Assembly (NCBI GenBank): GCA_019671135.1
Contig: JAHRHY010000045.1
Span: 1 to 32,338 of the forward strand
Origin: Linnemannia hyalina
Taxonomy: Eukaryota > Mortierellomycota > Mortierellomycetes > Mortierellales > Mortierellaceae
DNA: 32,338 bases
Direction: 5' to 3'
The translations under genes and the position numbers were made by a program. The notes beneath the pieces were generated by a model, which saw nothing but the letters and a program-made list of their open reading frames with translations, made no database searches and was not told where the DNA came from. Positions 18,786 through 31,640 of this stretch are shown piece by piece (position 1 is the stretch's first letter; every line of letters begins with the position of its first letter).

Positions 18786-19320
18786 GAGTCAAGGGAGTGT
18801 GAGGTCAGGTGGGATGTAGGTGAAGAGGTGAAAGACCAAGAGCACGACGATAAGAATAAAGAAAAAGAGGATGGTGCTCAACAGGCGTCCTGGATTACCA
18901 ACCTTTCTAGGGGTTCTGTGGCGTTGGACGATACACCAAGAAAGAAAATAGAAGTCGACGCACTCATCATCCTCGTGATGATCGCAATCGCAGCCGTTCT
19001 TGCCGTTGTCAAACTCAACAAGTCCGAAGCCGACATCCACCACCCCCTCCTCCTCGACCAACAGGCCTCAATTACTCCCCTCGCGGGTGAGGGCTGCGTA
19101 GGTCATTCACCGTGCCAAATCTGTGCCTGTTGGGTCCTCGTTGGCAAAGGTTCCTCTTGAGAGAATCGGGACTCTGCACGATGTCTGGCAGAACGGTCTT
19201 ACTGCCAGCTCAACCGGCCGCTGCTTTATGTACATACTCCAGTACCAGTTTTCTTATGTCGGGCTAAGTGTACTGTTTTTTTTCCCCAAGAGATGCCGAT
19301 GTCTCCTCTGCGCACAGTGA
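18786..19320 (+). CDS. Partial membrane-anchored protein (mirror copy)
   Basis: Mirror of 13019-13553. Exon 18786-19097 is followed by an intron 19098-19149 (GTAGGT..CAAAG) and exon 19150 to the stop at 19320. The membrane segment is encoded at about 18954-19013. Confidence 0.4.
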
Positions 19321-19553
19321 GAGCTATACATTCAGCTTGTAGGAGAATTACTTTACGCCTTTGTTTTTTCTGGATCATTACAGTATTGTTATAGTCTAGA
19401 GGACTGTACCGGCCAGCAAGGTACTTCAGCAAAAACGAAGCCTGTCTCTCATTTCATCTTGTTCACTCTCTATCTCTATCTCTCTCTCTCTCTCTCGCTC
19501 TCTCTCTCTCTTTTCTCTGTGTGTGCGTGTGCTGTTTGTTGTTTGCCCTCTAA
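19309..19553. repeat. Decayed satellite module (mirror)
   Basis: Mirror of 12786-13030. Confidence 0.75.
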
Positions 19554-20319
19554 TATGGATCAATTGAATAACAAGCACACTGACCTCATCTCATCCTCTC
19601 TTCATTGACTCTCCAATCCGTCCTATCTTAATAACATATGTCCGCCTTTTCCCTATTATTACTTCTACCCTTCCCATTTTTTTCACCCTGTTCTCTGTTT
19701 TGTGTTCTCTAGTTCTTCCTCTCTCACTCATCATAATAAGACCAGTTTGTGCCAGTGCCAGTCCACTGTCGCTTTCGCAATTCCTTCTCTATTCGATCCA
19801 ACTACTACCGCTCCGCCTTTATTATGTACGATCTCGCCCACATCCACCCAGCATAATCAACGATGTCCTTTGTACACTCAAACAGCAAATAGACAAAACA
19901 AGCAAAACAAACAAACGACTAAACAATAACTGACAACCGACACCCTTGATTCCGAAAAAAGGATATGCATACCGCCATCACCGCAATCTCGTCACTGCTT
20001 TCATACGCTCCTCCTCTTCTTTCAACTCTTTTTCTTCGTTTTATCCTTCCTCGTTTTCTTCCTCTTTTTTCTTCTTCATTTTCTTCCTCTTCTTTCTTCT
20101 TCATTTTCTTCCTCTTCTTTCTTCTTCATTTTCTTTATCTTCTTCATCGCATCTGTTTTCCACCTAGTTCTCCCACCCCTCACCAGCAACAGCAGTAACA
20201 AGCGCAAAAAATCATTCCACTTCAGCCTCTCCCCGAACTGTAAACACCCACACCGGCATCACCACCTCCCATCTTCCACCCTGTCAACACCACCGCCACA
20301 ACAAGAACAACACTCGCCA
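19554..20319. other. Low-complexity region with TTC/TCC tract (mirror)
   Basis: Mirror of 12020-12785; pyrimidine-rich tract at 20009-20153. Confidence 0.6.
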
Positions 20320-20898
20320 ATGCTTACATCACTACACCTCCTACCAAATCCTTGCGCTACATACGATTTCATCTCTGGAACACACCAAACCCCAGTCAAG
20401 TCAATTCTGCAGCCATTCAAGGGGGTTCTAGAGTTAGCCTTTGGGACAGACTATCGTCTTTTGGGCTCTACTCGCGCGGTGGCTATAACAATTGCAGCAA
20501 TTGCGTCCTCCTCGTTCAAGACCGCCAATGTCGGCAACCCGATCGACGACCCGGTCTTCGCTCAATTCAGGAGGCGGCTCTACCTCCGCTCTTTATACAC
20601 TCACTTTCCTTCCCCCTCTCCTTCTTCCATCCCATCGCCTCGCCCTTGCACTCGTCACAACAACAACAACAACAACAACAACAACAGCTACAGCTACAAC
20701 TACAACAACCAAAACGACAGCGGCAACGACAGGAGGTTTTATATAAGCGACTGCAAGGGCTCTCTCGACGCACCTGCCTGTTCTATTACCACTTCTTCAT
20801 CTTCCATTGCTATCAATTATTCTTCTTCCTTCACCACGTTTTCAAACACCATCCTCACTCAAGCACAAACGTTTCATCCATATGTGTCCTGTTGTTAA
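20320..20898 (+). CDS. Unknown ORF with homopolymer tract (mirror copy)
   Basis: Mirror of 11441-12019, identical translation. The (AAC)n tract at 20660-20690 gives poly-Asn. Confidence 0.35.
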   Translation: MLTSLHLLPNPCATYDFISGTHQTPVKSILQPFKGVLELAFGTDYRLLGSTRAVAITIAAIASSSFKTANVGNPIDDPVFAQFRRRLYLRSLYTHFPSPSPSSIPSPRPCTRHNNNNNNNNNSYSYNYNNQNDSGNDRRFYISDCKGSLDAPACSITTSSSSIAINYSSSFTTFSNTILTQAQTFHPYVSCC

Positions 20899-21166
20899 TT
20901 GCCGTCTGCTGTTCCGGGGTGATGTAACCCTATCAACAAGACCAAGTCCAACAAGGTAGGGTAAATATTTATCAAGTTTAAATTTGAGTGTTCTTTAACT
21001 TGCCACCAAACGAGAAGTAACCTTGCATTGTTTACTGCATTATTACCTTACGTGGCGCCGCTTCCTGCTCGTCGTCATCCAACCATCTCACCCCAAACAA
21101 CGTCAGCAGCCCTGCGAATTGGAATTTCTATGCAGAAAAAAAGGCATGAATAAACCCCATGCGGTA

Positions 21167-21836
21167 TTAGTCTCGGCTTTCAACTCGGTACCAGTTCCCG
21201 TGTTCATTGGACCTATAAACGCAAGCACAATATATGAATATACTTGGCTTTACCAATTCTTCACTGCAAGGGTACCAGTCACTGCGCTCCATGACATGTG
21301 TATCGAAGATAGTGGTCCGCCTTTTACCCTATTTTGAATAAAACAAACAAACAGCAAACAATAAGCGTCGTCAGAGACAAACCCACACCCTTGTGACTTT
21401 CGTTGTGAAATCTCTAATGTTCTCAAGCCTACTCCCATGGGGTATCATTCTGGTATATGGCTGGAAGGTGGATGACTTACTGGGCGCTCCACTCCATCCC
21501 GAATGAATATGAAGATATCCTGAACGTCTACCAAATTACGAGCAAAAGAAAAAACGATTGGAATCAAATGTCAGCAGTTCTCCTCGATCATCTTTCGATT
21601 GCGTCTTGCACATTTCATTAGCTTCATGGCGTGTCAGCAACTGCTTTAAGGTTCTTACTGATGTGCATGTGTACACGACAGACAAAGTTCTCTGTCAACC
21701 AGACGCCGCACACGTTGGGATCGCGCCCAACAGCGTTGATGCCTTTGTACAGGTAAAAAGTCCTGTCTGGCTGATTGTCGAGTCGGGAAGAAATCTTCAA
21801 CTTGGCAACCGCCTTCTCGCCGCCGTCTGTATTCAT
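21167..21836 (-). CDS. FHA-like domain protein (mirror copy)
   Basis: Mirror of 10503-11172. Exons 21836-21659, 21527-21481 and 21328-21167 on the minus strand. Confidence 0.6.
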
Positions 21837-21838
21837 GT

Positions 21839-21980
21839 GCGGGTGTTGGTGAGTGAGTGGGTGTGTGAGTGAGTGTGTGAGAGTGGGTGTGCAAGAGTGG
21901 GTGTGTGAGTGAGTGTGTGAGAGTGGGTGTGCAAGAGTGGGTGTGTGAGTGTGGGTGTGTGAGTGTGAGTGTGTGAGAGT
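21839..21980. repeat. GTGAGT/GGTGTG microsatellite leader (mirror)
   Basis: Mirror of 10359-10500, upstream of the FHA-like gene on the minus strand. Confidence 0.85.
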
Positions 21981-22013
21981 GAATGATGGCAAAATGAAAG
22001 GGCAAGAAGGGTG

Positions 22014-22021
22014 TATTTATA
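22014..22021 (-). promoter_or_regulatory. TATA box of FHA-like gene (mirror)
   Basis: TATAAATA on the minus strand, mirror of 10318-10325. Confidence 0.5.
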
Positions 22022-22072
22022 TGTCTCCGACATAGTCATTTTGACTCCCACATACAAAAGAAAAATCAATAC

Positions 22073-22325
22073 GCGGTGATGGCTATACATTTAGCTTGCG
22101 GTGATGGCTATACATTTAGCTTGCGGTGATGGCTATACATTTAGCTTGCCGTGATGGCTATACATTTAGCTTGCGGTGATTGCTATACATTTAGCTTGCC
22201 GTGATGGCTATACATTTAATTAGCTTGCGGTGATGGCTATACATTTAGCTTGCCGTGATGGCTATACATTTAGCTTGCCGTGATGGCTATACATTTAGCT
22301 TGCCGTGATGGCTATACATTTAGCT
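22073..22325. repeat. 25-bp satellite array, ten units (mirror)
   Basis: Mirror of 10014-10266, with the same CACGGC/CACCGC alternation. Confidence 0.95.
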
Positions 22326-22998
22326 TCGCTTAACGCCTTTTTTTTCTTCTGGATCATTGCAGTATTGTTATAGTCTATGAGACTCTCTCTCTCTCTGTGT
22401 GTGTGTGCTGTTGTTGTTTGTCCTCTTTTACACACTCCCCCTCAACCCCCTTTGTCTACCTATCTTCTAGCTGAACGTATGTATGCATGTTCATGGATGC
22501 TAACCCCTGAATTGCTGTCTGTCCTTTGCTACTACTGCTGCTGGCGTTGACCTGTTTGTTTGTCCGTCCTTTCTCGGAAGCAACAGAAATGTAACCAAAC
22601 CGAGGGACAGTCGCCACTGCGGACACCCATATATCTGATCCAAGCTTTTGAATCCGATCAAGCCATGCCATTGGTCACTCGTCCTGCGCAGAGGGCTACT
22701 TCTGCAACCTTGGAGAATAGCGAAACTGGCTGCTGGTACTGCTATTGTTGTTGGTGTTGTTGGCCTGTGTTGGTTTAACTGTTGCTGTTGATGCGAACTG
22801 GTCGCTGTCGTAACCTTGTGCAACATGGACCGAGTTGGGCGTGTGGACAACCATGGGCTCAAGATCAAACAACAAGTCCTCCAAACCCCCAATCGTCAAA
22901 CCCATCCTCCCCGACTTGGCTCACCACCGCCACGACCCCCTCTGTCCCTCTCACTCCTTGGAGGATCGTTGTTGGAAGGGATACATGCGAGCTCGGAC
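22073..22998. repeat. Repeat A, inner right copy
   Basis: Mirror of 9341-10266 and therefore in the same orientation as the outer left copy 1-802. It includes the ten-unit satellite array at 22073-22325. Confidence 0.93.
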
Positions 22999-23131
22999 TG
23001 AGGAGTAGTGGTGGCCGACGAGTCCAGCCTATTAACCTTCCCCGTCGTTAACCCTAGCCCTGCATCTAAATAAAGTGAAGTCGTCGAAAGGCAGCATAAG
23101 AAAATTGGATCCAATGGATCAATTTTCATGG

Positions 23132-24198
23132 TCATAATCCGGTGCTATAAGAAGCCTTGTTCTTGCCACATGGCTGAGTGAAACGGCGTTCTTTGGCTGC
23201 AGAAGCAGCATACGCCTTCTTGGTCAGCAGTTCTGTAGTTCTCCTGTCCTTGGAATTCGCCTTAGTTTGTTCAAAGTCGCGCAGCAGGGGCCGTGTTGCC
23301 GGCTTGGCTGAATGGGCGTTATCCAGGTCCTGGGGTGTGTAGATATGCTGCACCGGATTGTTGCTGAGAGTCTTCTATGCGGCTGTTATATCCTGGGTTA
23401 TGTGGCGTTGTCGCTTTTTGGCAGTATGTGTTGACTGTGCGAGATGATTGGTCTGGGGTGCTGTAGTAGTAATCACAGTGGGAACGGCTACTGGCTCTTG
23501 TAGCTCTTGCGCAAGCTCGTATTGGAGGAGTAAAGCCCTTTCCGTGTCCTGTGTGTCGGCAAGGTCTATTTGTTTTTGAGCAGAATAAACCCATTTAGTA
23601 TCCTAAATAATAATAGGCAGCTTCATATCGTTCTAAAGACACATTTGATCACCAACATAATACCGTGTGTTACCTTGTAGACGTTTAAGCGGCGCGACAT
23701 ATCCTTACCGAAATTCCCACCGTTTGCAGCATCTTGGCTATTTCTGGGTCCGTTGTTCCAAAGTAACATGATGTCTACCGCAAAAAACCGGGCCCCGACA
23801 AATCAATGCACGCAGTGAGATTTTTACACACGGGCCTTGTCCATGTTGGCTGTGAATGAACTCCCGAGCTGCTGCCCGATCTAAAAAAAAAAAAAAAAAA
23901 AAACATAGACTTGAAACAAGGACAATTGTAAGCTGTTGATAACATTTTCTTTCAAAAACTCACCTTCAACGACACCCTGCTCATCTTGCAGTAGAAAGTT
24001 ACCATGTTGATCTTTCGCTTCAACTCTGCTGCGTAGCGCGTCAATCAGAGAATCACCCACTGGTGTCGTAGCAGAAGTCCTTCCCATAGCCTCCAACTGT
24101 TCCTCCAGGCCTGGCAACTGAACATGACGAATCTCAGGCTCTGACTCCGCCAGTCCTCGCAACGCATTGATGATGGTGTTCAATCTAACGGCCTTCAT
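23132..24198 (-). CDS. Four-exon unknown gene with in-frame TAG (mirror copy)
   Basis: Mirror of 8141-9207. Exons on the minus strand are 24198-23964, 23880-23832, 23737-23674 and 23602 onward. The in-frame TAG is at 23375-23377 and the second stop at 23132. Confidence 0.68.
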
Positions 24199-24927
24199 GT
24201 CTGATCCCGGTTGACGAAGACAACGGGCCAAATATGACTGTAGGCTTCGCAGACGTTTCCGCCAGTGTGGTGATGTATATGAGAAGCGCGCCGAGCCAAC
24301 TGCTCGGTTCCGAAAATGGTGGTCACAAGCACGCCACCAAAATACCACTCAAAGGGCAGATCCTTTTCTCTTATTCTTTTTGATCCACTCTTTTGATTGT
24401 TATTCTGACCAGCAAGGACCACTCGACCACCTTTCGATAGGTATTGTCATGATGGCGTATCCTAGCCATGTTCCCGTTCCCTTCTCAGTCAGCATTGAAA
24501 GCAGGATCTCCCAGCCACCCCTGCGCATTGTCAACAATGAATACAATGCGCACTGGGTAGCACAAGGAAACCCACCACCGACCGGCTTGTCCATACTATC
24601 CTTGACACTATTTGCGCAACCCCTGATCTCAAAGAGGTCCACTTTTCGCCCTGCCCATGTTTCTGCCAGTTATCGATCCGACCGCCATCGTTGGTACTGT
24701 CCGACCTATCGTCTAACGGCGGACTACGGTGCAACTGTCAACCTATATTATGGAATAGCCGGTGCCCAGGGGTCTACTTTACTGTTAGCACTCGTTACAT
24801 TTATTCTCCCTCTCTCCTTTTATTTTTGTTTTGTTTATTCTATCGATCCCACATATGTGAACTCCTTGGTTCCCTCCTTTTTCATCCTCACGGATATAGT
24901 CCTTGCTCCACAGCCCATTTGTTTAGA
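24199..24927 (-). other. Intergenic region (mirror)
   Basis: Mirror of 7412-8140. The plus-strand 183-codon frame (24380-24931) is unsupported. Confidence 0.4.
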
Positions 24928-25374
24928 CTAAGTCCCCCCGCAGATAGTCTTGTTTACATCATCGGACCAGCACTTTCGACTCTTGGCGGTCTTCATGGCC
25001 GACTCCTCCTTCCTGGCGTCCCGCTCCTGCTTTTGCTGAGCCTCGCGTTTTCTGCACTCCTCCTCCTCCTTTCTCGCCGTGAGATGCTGTCGTAAAACAA
25101 TGTTGCAGAATGTGTGAAATATTTTGTCGAATAATGGACCATCCCAGATGTTGGTAAAATTAGACGAGATGTCGTTAAGCATGACCCTGGTGGTGCTTGA
25201 AAAGTTGGCAAGAGGGTGGATGTTTGTATCGACACTTGATGAAGGTGTTGGTGGTGACGAGGCGCGTATGCTGTCAGAGAGATCCTGCCAAAATGTGTGA
25301 TCGACTTGTGAGGTGCTTCCATTCCCTGAGGTGTTGTCCTCGTCTGCGTGGACGCCAAGATGCCTTGCAGACAA
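24928..25374 (-). CDS. Charged coiled-coil C-terminal exon, unknown (mirror copy)
   Basis: Mirror of 6965-7411, identical translation. Confidence 0.55.
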   Translation of the reverse strand: MSARHLGVHADEDNTSGNGSTSQVDHTFWQDLSDSIRASSPPTPSSSVDTNIHPLANFSSTTRVMLNDISSNFTNIWDGPLFDKIFHTFCNIVLRQHLTARKEEEECRKREAQQKQERDARKEESAMKTAKSRKCWSDDVNKTICGGT

Positions 25375-25441
25375 AAACGACAGCGCTCATAAAGATAAAG
25401 TACTGCGGACATCCTTGCCTTGAGGTGTATCGTCCTTGGTC

Positions 25442-27484
25442 TCAATCAATCAATCTCTCGAACTCCGGATCCAGGGCTGCTACGGACATCCGTACAGTAT
25501 CGAGATCGACATCGGGCAGACGAGACTAAAAGCCGGCCGGGAATATCTGGCTCAAAAGAAAGCCGTCATCAGTCCCACTCTTGAACTGCAGCCCGGCTTG
25601 ATTACGATATGAAAACAACAACCACATATTAGTAAAAACGATCTCTTCCTTCCTTGTAAAACACTGCCTGCTGGAAATGCATGCATGCATGTATGCATTC
25701 AAAGCAACACAACAAAGCTAGTCCCTCCAAGTCCACCTTCCTTCCGAGAAGGTTAACATTTGATGCGAAATCAGATGCAATATCCTGCTTTGCTTCCAGT
25801 ATCTCTGCAATCTCGTCGTGCTGTTCGTGTAAAATCAGGCCTCAGAGACTGTAAAAGCGTCATAGTAAACGACTAGTACCCATTCCTAGGGTCTGCATCA
25901 TCCTCATCAGTATCGGACTTGCTGTCGAGATCCACGACGTTACTCTCTCCTCCATCGTCGACATCCATGCACTTGTCCATACCCACACTTGCCTTGTCCA
26001 TCATATCAGCTGAAGGCCTTGGAGTTGTTGTTGATGACGATCCAACTAGGGGCGCCACGGCCTTGCTCTCACTGCTTGCGATGTTGTTCCTTGCAGCAGA
26101 TCCCATAGCCTTCTTGCCCTTGGGTTGGTAGTCAGACCCATGAAATACTCCATCGACTGTCTCCTTCCGCCGGACGGACCTCCATGTCACTACCCGTTGC
26201 CAAATCCTCACCGGTCTTTTTCTGACTTTGACTTTAGCCATTTTGCGGGTGATTTTGATGTTGCTGAGCTCCTTTTGTATCAACTCCATGTACTCCATGA
26301 AGACTCCGTCGGGGGTTTGAGGTTTTTTCATCGGACGTGCTCTGAGATCCTGCATAGTGGCGTTTCTGTTCTTGAGATTGGACTTGGGCGATAATTTCCG
26401 AACTTTGTCGGCCTCTGCAAGAATAAAATTGTCCAACCGGTGACGACTATAAGCATATTGAAAGAAAAAAAATTGCTTTAGAGGTCTGCAGTCTTTATCC
26501 ATGGCGTTTCCATTGAGTGGCATTGCTTTCTTTTGGATAAAAGAGCAATAACTTGCCAAGCAGAGGCATAGACCTCAATCACCACACTATCGTCAAACTC
26601 AGTCAGTTCCTGAACCTGTTTGGTTCCTTTTCTCGCGCGTTTCTCATGACGAAGAATGGCGGAGTGTGGGTGTTGGGGATCGTAAAAAGGCGCAGGAGGA
26701 GAAGGCGTAGAGGAGGGAGGGGGCTCTGAATGACGAGCAGGACCCAGGACAAAGTACTTCACGAACGTTCCAATGCCATCACACGTCCTCAAAACCCCCA
26801 TCGAGAAGCAGGGCGTCTTGCCGTCTCCAGGTGCGAATCGACCCGCTGTCCCAACGGAGGTAAACTTGTAGATGATGCAGTTGAAATGCCTCGCCAGGAA
26901 CTCAAACAAAAAAGGACCACGGTGGTCAAGAGGCAAAGACAACACGGTGGACGGTGGAGGGTCGGGGTCGACATCTTGGTGTGGATGACGCTCATTTGGA
27001 CCCTTGATGTTTAGCGCAAAAACCGTGAAGAAGCCCGCTCTGATCCTGACCACCTTGCATCCGGATTCCAGCGCTCAGCAAGGTTTCCGCCACATAGTGG
27101 GGGAAGGCTGTCAGAGGTGATGTTTATTAATGTTGCGCGCTCTGTCTAATAGAGTCTCAACAGTCAACAGCCTGTCCAGAAGTCGAGCCTTCACGTCGGC
27201 CACATCTCCGGTGAACTCCGTGTCCTTGAGAGCGTGAAACGCTTCATCTAGTTGATGCCGATGCGACATGTCGTCCATTAGAGTAGGCGCCCTTGCCAGC
27301 CATTCTTGGTCGTGAGAAATGTAGAGTATGTCGGTCTGTAATAACAAAACAAGACAACATGTGTCCTGTCCTTCCCAACCAATTGGAAAGTACAGTACTG
27401 TGCCCGATACTGCACATAAAAAAAAACTTTAATTTACAGAGTTTTTTGCAGGAAGGAGGGTAGCTCGCATTTGCTTCCTGCCAT
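25442..27484 (-). pseudogene. Degraded multi-exon gene (mirror copy)
   Basis: Mirror of 4855-6897. Here one G fewer near 27152 keeps the block LLTVETLLDRARNINKHH open where the left arm shifts frame. The shift near 27055 is shared by both arms. Confidence 0.55.
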
Positions 27485-27495
27485 GGCTTCCTTGA

Positions 27496-27873
27496 ATGCT
27501 GCTACAGACCATCGCTCTTCATTCATTCAAGATGGCCGTCCTTCTCGTGCCGGTAATCGCGGCACAGCTCGCTATGTTTTACGGCCTTGACGACTACGGG
27601 TTCGATCAGGACGACAAAGACGAGAACCCAGCTCTTCACCGTCCGTTTCTGCTTGATGCCTCATTTGACGTACGCGTATATTTCGACGAGTTCACCTGTG
27701 TCCAGCTGGAGGAGATCCTTGAGGTCCTCCAGGTTCCCCCAAGGACCAAAAGCCGTGACAGTGACAGGGACAACGTCGATTCGCTTATGGTACTTTGCAT
27801 GACCATATACCGTTTGTCTTACCCAGCCCAGCTTGACGAGAAAGCAGAAGAGGGGAAAGAAAGGAGTGAATGA
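27496..27873 (+). pseudogene. Harbinger-like transposase fragment (mirror copy)
   Basis: The better copy: open from 27496 (likely start 27532) through FDEFTCVQLEEILEVLQVPP and VDSLMVLCMTIYRLSYPAQL to a stop at 27873. The last 15 residues (EKAEEGKERSE) come from purine-rich DNA and mark where homology ends. No DDE residues or downstream transposase domain follow. Confidence 0.55.
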
Positions 27874-28084
27874 ACCAAAGGAGAAAAAAGAAAGGAAGGA
27901 AGGACGCGTCCTAACATGGGTCAAAAGTGGTTGGTTGATGGAACTTGATGGACCTTTCACTCTTCACTCTTCACTCTTTGCTCATTCTTCTTCTTCTCCT
28001 CCTCCTCCTCCTCTTCTTCCTTCCTCTCCCAACCAACGTCTCCTATTCACATTCAGTAATAACACCAGCAACAACCACAACAGC

Positions 28085-30191
28085 ATGGCATCCACCTCCA
28101 CCTCACACACTACTTCATTGTCTCCTCTCGACCTGCCAGAGATCCGCGCACACATTGCCCGATACCTCGACAGCAGCACACACGACCTATATGCTCATGC
28201 ATCCTCGTCTCAAGGACATGGCGGTCCGACTTTATGACTCAGCTCTGGCACACCATTCACGTTGACAGCTCGCTCTATACTACCTCAGCCAACGCATCTT
28301 TCACCAGGACGAGCACCTAGGTCGAGAGTTGGTCATGCACGACCCAGTCTTCTTCCTAGAACGGTGGCCCGGGCCCTCTTGTCGATATATCAACCGCCTA
28401 GAATACCGTCCTTATATTGCTCAATGGCGATGGACCGCTCCCAACTATGCTTCTTCGGGAGAAGAAACCTCCTCTGACGAATCTTACCAAGGAGACTACG
28501 ACGATGACGACCTGGACAGTACCTTGACGATGACCTCAAGAACGACATCAACAACAGCACCAGCGACACCAAGAACAGCGCCAGCAACACTACAACAGCG
28601 CCAGCAACACCAACAACAGCACCAGCAACATCAACGACCCATCAAGCAGTCCGAGAAAGATGGGCAGCACATCGGTATCCATTCGAAGGTTCCCTCAACT
28701 TGGTCGACAGCAGACGCCCCTCTCGCACCTGAACGAGGATTGGGGTCTCCACTCCAAGGAGCACACGCTACGGTTTGCAAGGGGCTTCATCCGGTGTCAG
28801 CATCAGAGCCTTGTTTTACTGCATATCACCAAGTGGATAATCTCTGTCCCAAAGATGAACATGTTGATCAGGAACTGTTCTCGTCTGAAGCAGTTATTCC
28901 TGCGGTCCGTTGAGATTGTACCCGTGAATTCAGACTTTAACACTGCTGCGTTTCCTGACCTTCAAGACGAGGAGAGGGAGGAGGAGATGGAGACGGAACA
29001 GGTTGAGGAGGGGCAAGTGGATGAGGAATAGGTTGAGGCGGAACAGGTGGATGAGGAGGAACAGGTGGATGAGGAGGGGTAGGCAACCACGACAACAGAC
29101 TCGACATCGGTACTGGACTTTCGTCAAATCAAGGGGATCCATATTGATCAGATTGTCCTCCACACCAACCGACTCTCGTTTCGTGGCCAGGGTCTGGAGT
29201 CGATTGGGTTTGGGGCCTACGCCTTCTTCACACGCTACGCCATCTTCAACAGCCTGCGGCCCCTCACCTGGAGTTTCCCAACACCAAGAGTCTGACCTAT
29301 ATTGGCAAAGGCCGCGATATTCACATACCGAGGTTGGCAATGCGACCCAGGACATCCTGACCTCTTGCTCTCCCGACCTGATACCATTGCGTCCACCGCG
29401 GCTGTCGCAGCAACAGCAACAGCGACAGTAACAGCGACAGCAACAGCAACGTCGGCTCTTGGCAGACGAGGCACTCCTCAAGTCACGGCAGCTCAAGGAG
29501 GTCACCATCAGTAACTGTTCCGTTTGCAGGTCACTCGTCTCGTCAATTGTCAGTACATTTGGGGAGGCTGGAGGTATTGGATCTGGTCGACTGTGGAGGT
29601 CTGTCGAGACTCAACGTTCACCAGATCTTGGTTCGATGTGAGAACTTGAGGTTGTTTCGAGGACCAGAGTCGTTTCTGTGAACGAGGGATATGGTGCTCT
29701 CTGAGCAACCCTGGTCGTCACGGCGCCTGAAGGAGCTTGTGGTCTTGATTGGAATTGGAATGTCGCTGGACAAGGATGCGACCAATCTTGCAGAGATGGC
29801 AGACACTACGAGTGTCAAGGCGGTGTTGGCCCCGAAGTCGACTCGGCGGTCGATTAATGTTATTCTTAACCAGATTGCGCAACTACAGGATCTCAAGGTT
29901 CTTAATCTGAGTGGCGACTTGGACTACCACCTGGCAGAGGACTGTCGCAAGGGGATCCCGTTGGTGCTTATTGTTGGTCTGGACAAGCTGAGAAGCCTGA
30001 GCAAGTTGAGGAGGGTGTATGTCTCTGGATGGGAGGATGAGATGAGCGCGAAGGAGGCAGAGTGGATGAGTATACACTGGCTACAGTTGGAATACATCCA
30101 CAACCGAGAAGGTGGAGCCGGCTCTGTCTGGCGCGAGTTCTTGACTACGCTCAATCATCTCCTCCAGCACGCTTATTTCGCATCCAAGTAA
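28085..30191 (+). pseudogene. F-box/LRR protein gene, frame-disrupted (mirror copy)
   Basis: Mirror of 2149-4257. This arm keeps the acidic repeat in frame after AAFPDLQDEEREEEMETEQV but loses frame elsewhere (for example near 28535, where the left arm has one more T and one more base in the next codon). In-frame stops are TAG 29029-29031, TAG 29080-29082 and TAA 29429-29431. The intact LRR block is 29691-30191. Confidence 0.82.
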
Positions 30192-30264
30192 TTCTTTTTT
30201 TTTCCCTCCGACAAAATTGTCATCCACACGCCACCATTTCTTCTCCCCTTCCCCTTGTCCGGCG

Positions 30265-31640
30265 ATGGACTTCTTCCCAGATCCGAACCCAAGAACCACT
30301 TCTTCCAGCCCAGGAATATACGATCGCAACGGCGACGGGGACAAATACAAACTGGACTACATCCCTTTTGCAAAGTAAGGTACGTCTGTTTCTTCGTTTG
30401 TATGCTTTATGATCCTTTGCAGGTACGTACAGGAACAACCTGAAAATTAACTTTATACCCCTCTCTGCATGTGCTTGTCGTTTTTTGAGTCTAGGAGTTC
30501 CAGCACAATCGTGAAGCAGGCAGGGTTGTTCGACACGACCGGCGCCAACTCCTTAAAGATGTCGCAGCAGCAACCTATCGATGATCGATGGGGTCTTGGG
30601 TTCCCAGATGGTAATACATCGCAACATATAATCCTCTTTACCACATATCTACGTACACGTCGATAAGAAAGATCGCATTTTCATGAGCCCACTTGTACCT
30701 TTATGCTTGTAGATCCCAGGGTCCCTAGACTAAGTAGATCGGACCATGAGGATTCTCCTACGACCGACATGGCTAGAAATACTTTCTTGTCACAAGCTCA
30801 AGAAAACAATATGGATCCTGCCTTCGGCCTTGGTGTTGGCGCCACCAACAGTCTCGCCGGGGTCGGCATGCTTAGCAGTGGTGGCAGTGACATCTCTCCA
30901 GGCCTGTACCAGTCTCCAAGTCCACCTCTGTCTATGACTATCCCAATGTCTTCTCAGATGATCCAGCCACAAGTATCATTTTTTCAGGCGGTGGTCGAAA
31001 TACCTGCGCCATTAACGAATCCAAGGATTAGGAAGGTAAGTCGGTCCTCGAGGTTGAATGACAAGTATGCTCGCATGAGGGTGCGAGTTTTGTTTTATTG
31101 CAATAATAGACGATGTTGATGGACACTGCGATATCCCTCGTGACGTCGGTCGGTCACCTCCGTGTCTCTCATAGCGTTGATCGGAGCATGTTTTCTTGGT
31201 GTCTGTCGATGAATAATGTAATAAACCCAAAGAAATCGATTCGAACGTTGTAGATTGAAATGGAGCTTGTTGCTCAGCTACCGTATTCATACCCTCGAGT
31301 TGAGCGACACCAGTACGACCAGCCGACTATCTCTGATTCATGGAGTGCTGTTGGTACGTCTAGTCAGCGACCACTTGGTCTTCCGCTTGCTGGCGTTCAA
31401 TGTGCTCAAGTACTCCTCCTCTCAACGCGCACCGGCCCAACAGACCTATGGGCGAGGAAGAGGAGGTGCTGGTGGCGTTGCGTTTCCGACTCGGCACTTC
31501 AAGATGTCGTCACCGGCTGGGGCGACAGGCGCTTCAAGTCCGAGCTCACATGTGTTCCTTCCAATAACGATCCTCCAAGGAGCGAGAGGGACAGAGGAGG
31601 TCGTGACGGTGATGGGCCAAGTCGGGGAGGATGGGTTTGA
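30265..31640 (+). CDS. Unrecognised five-exon gene (mirror copy)
   Basis: Mirror of 699-2074. Exons 30265-30374, 30495-30610, 30713-31035, 31110-31139 (only 30 nt) and 31254 onward. Stops are at 31640 in the spliced frame, or 31671 in the alternative frame. Confidence 0.6.
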
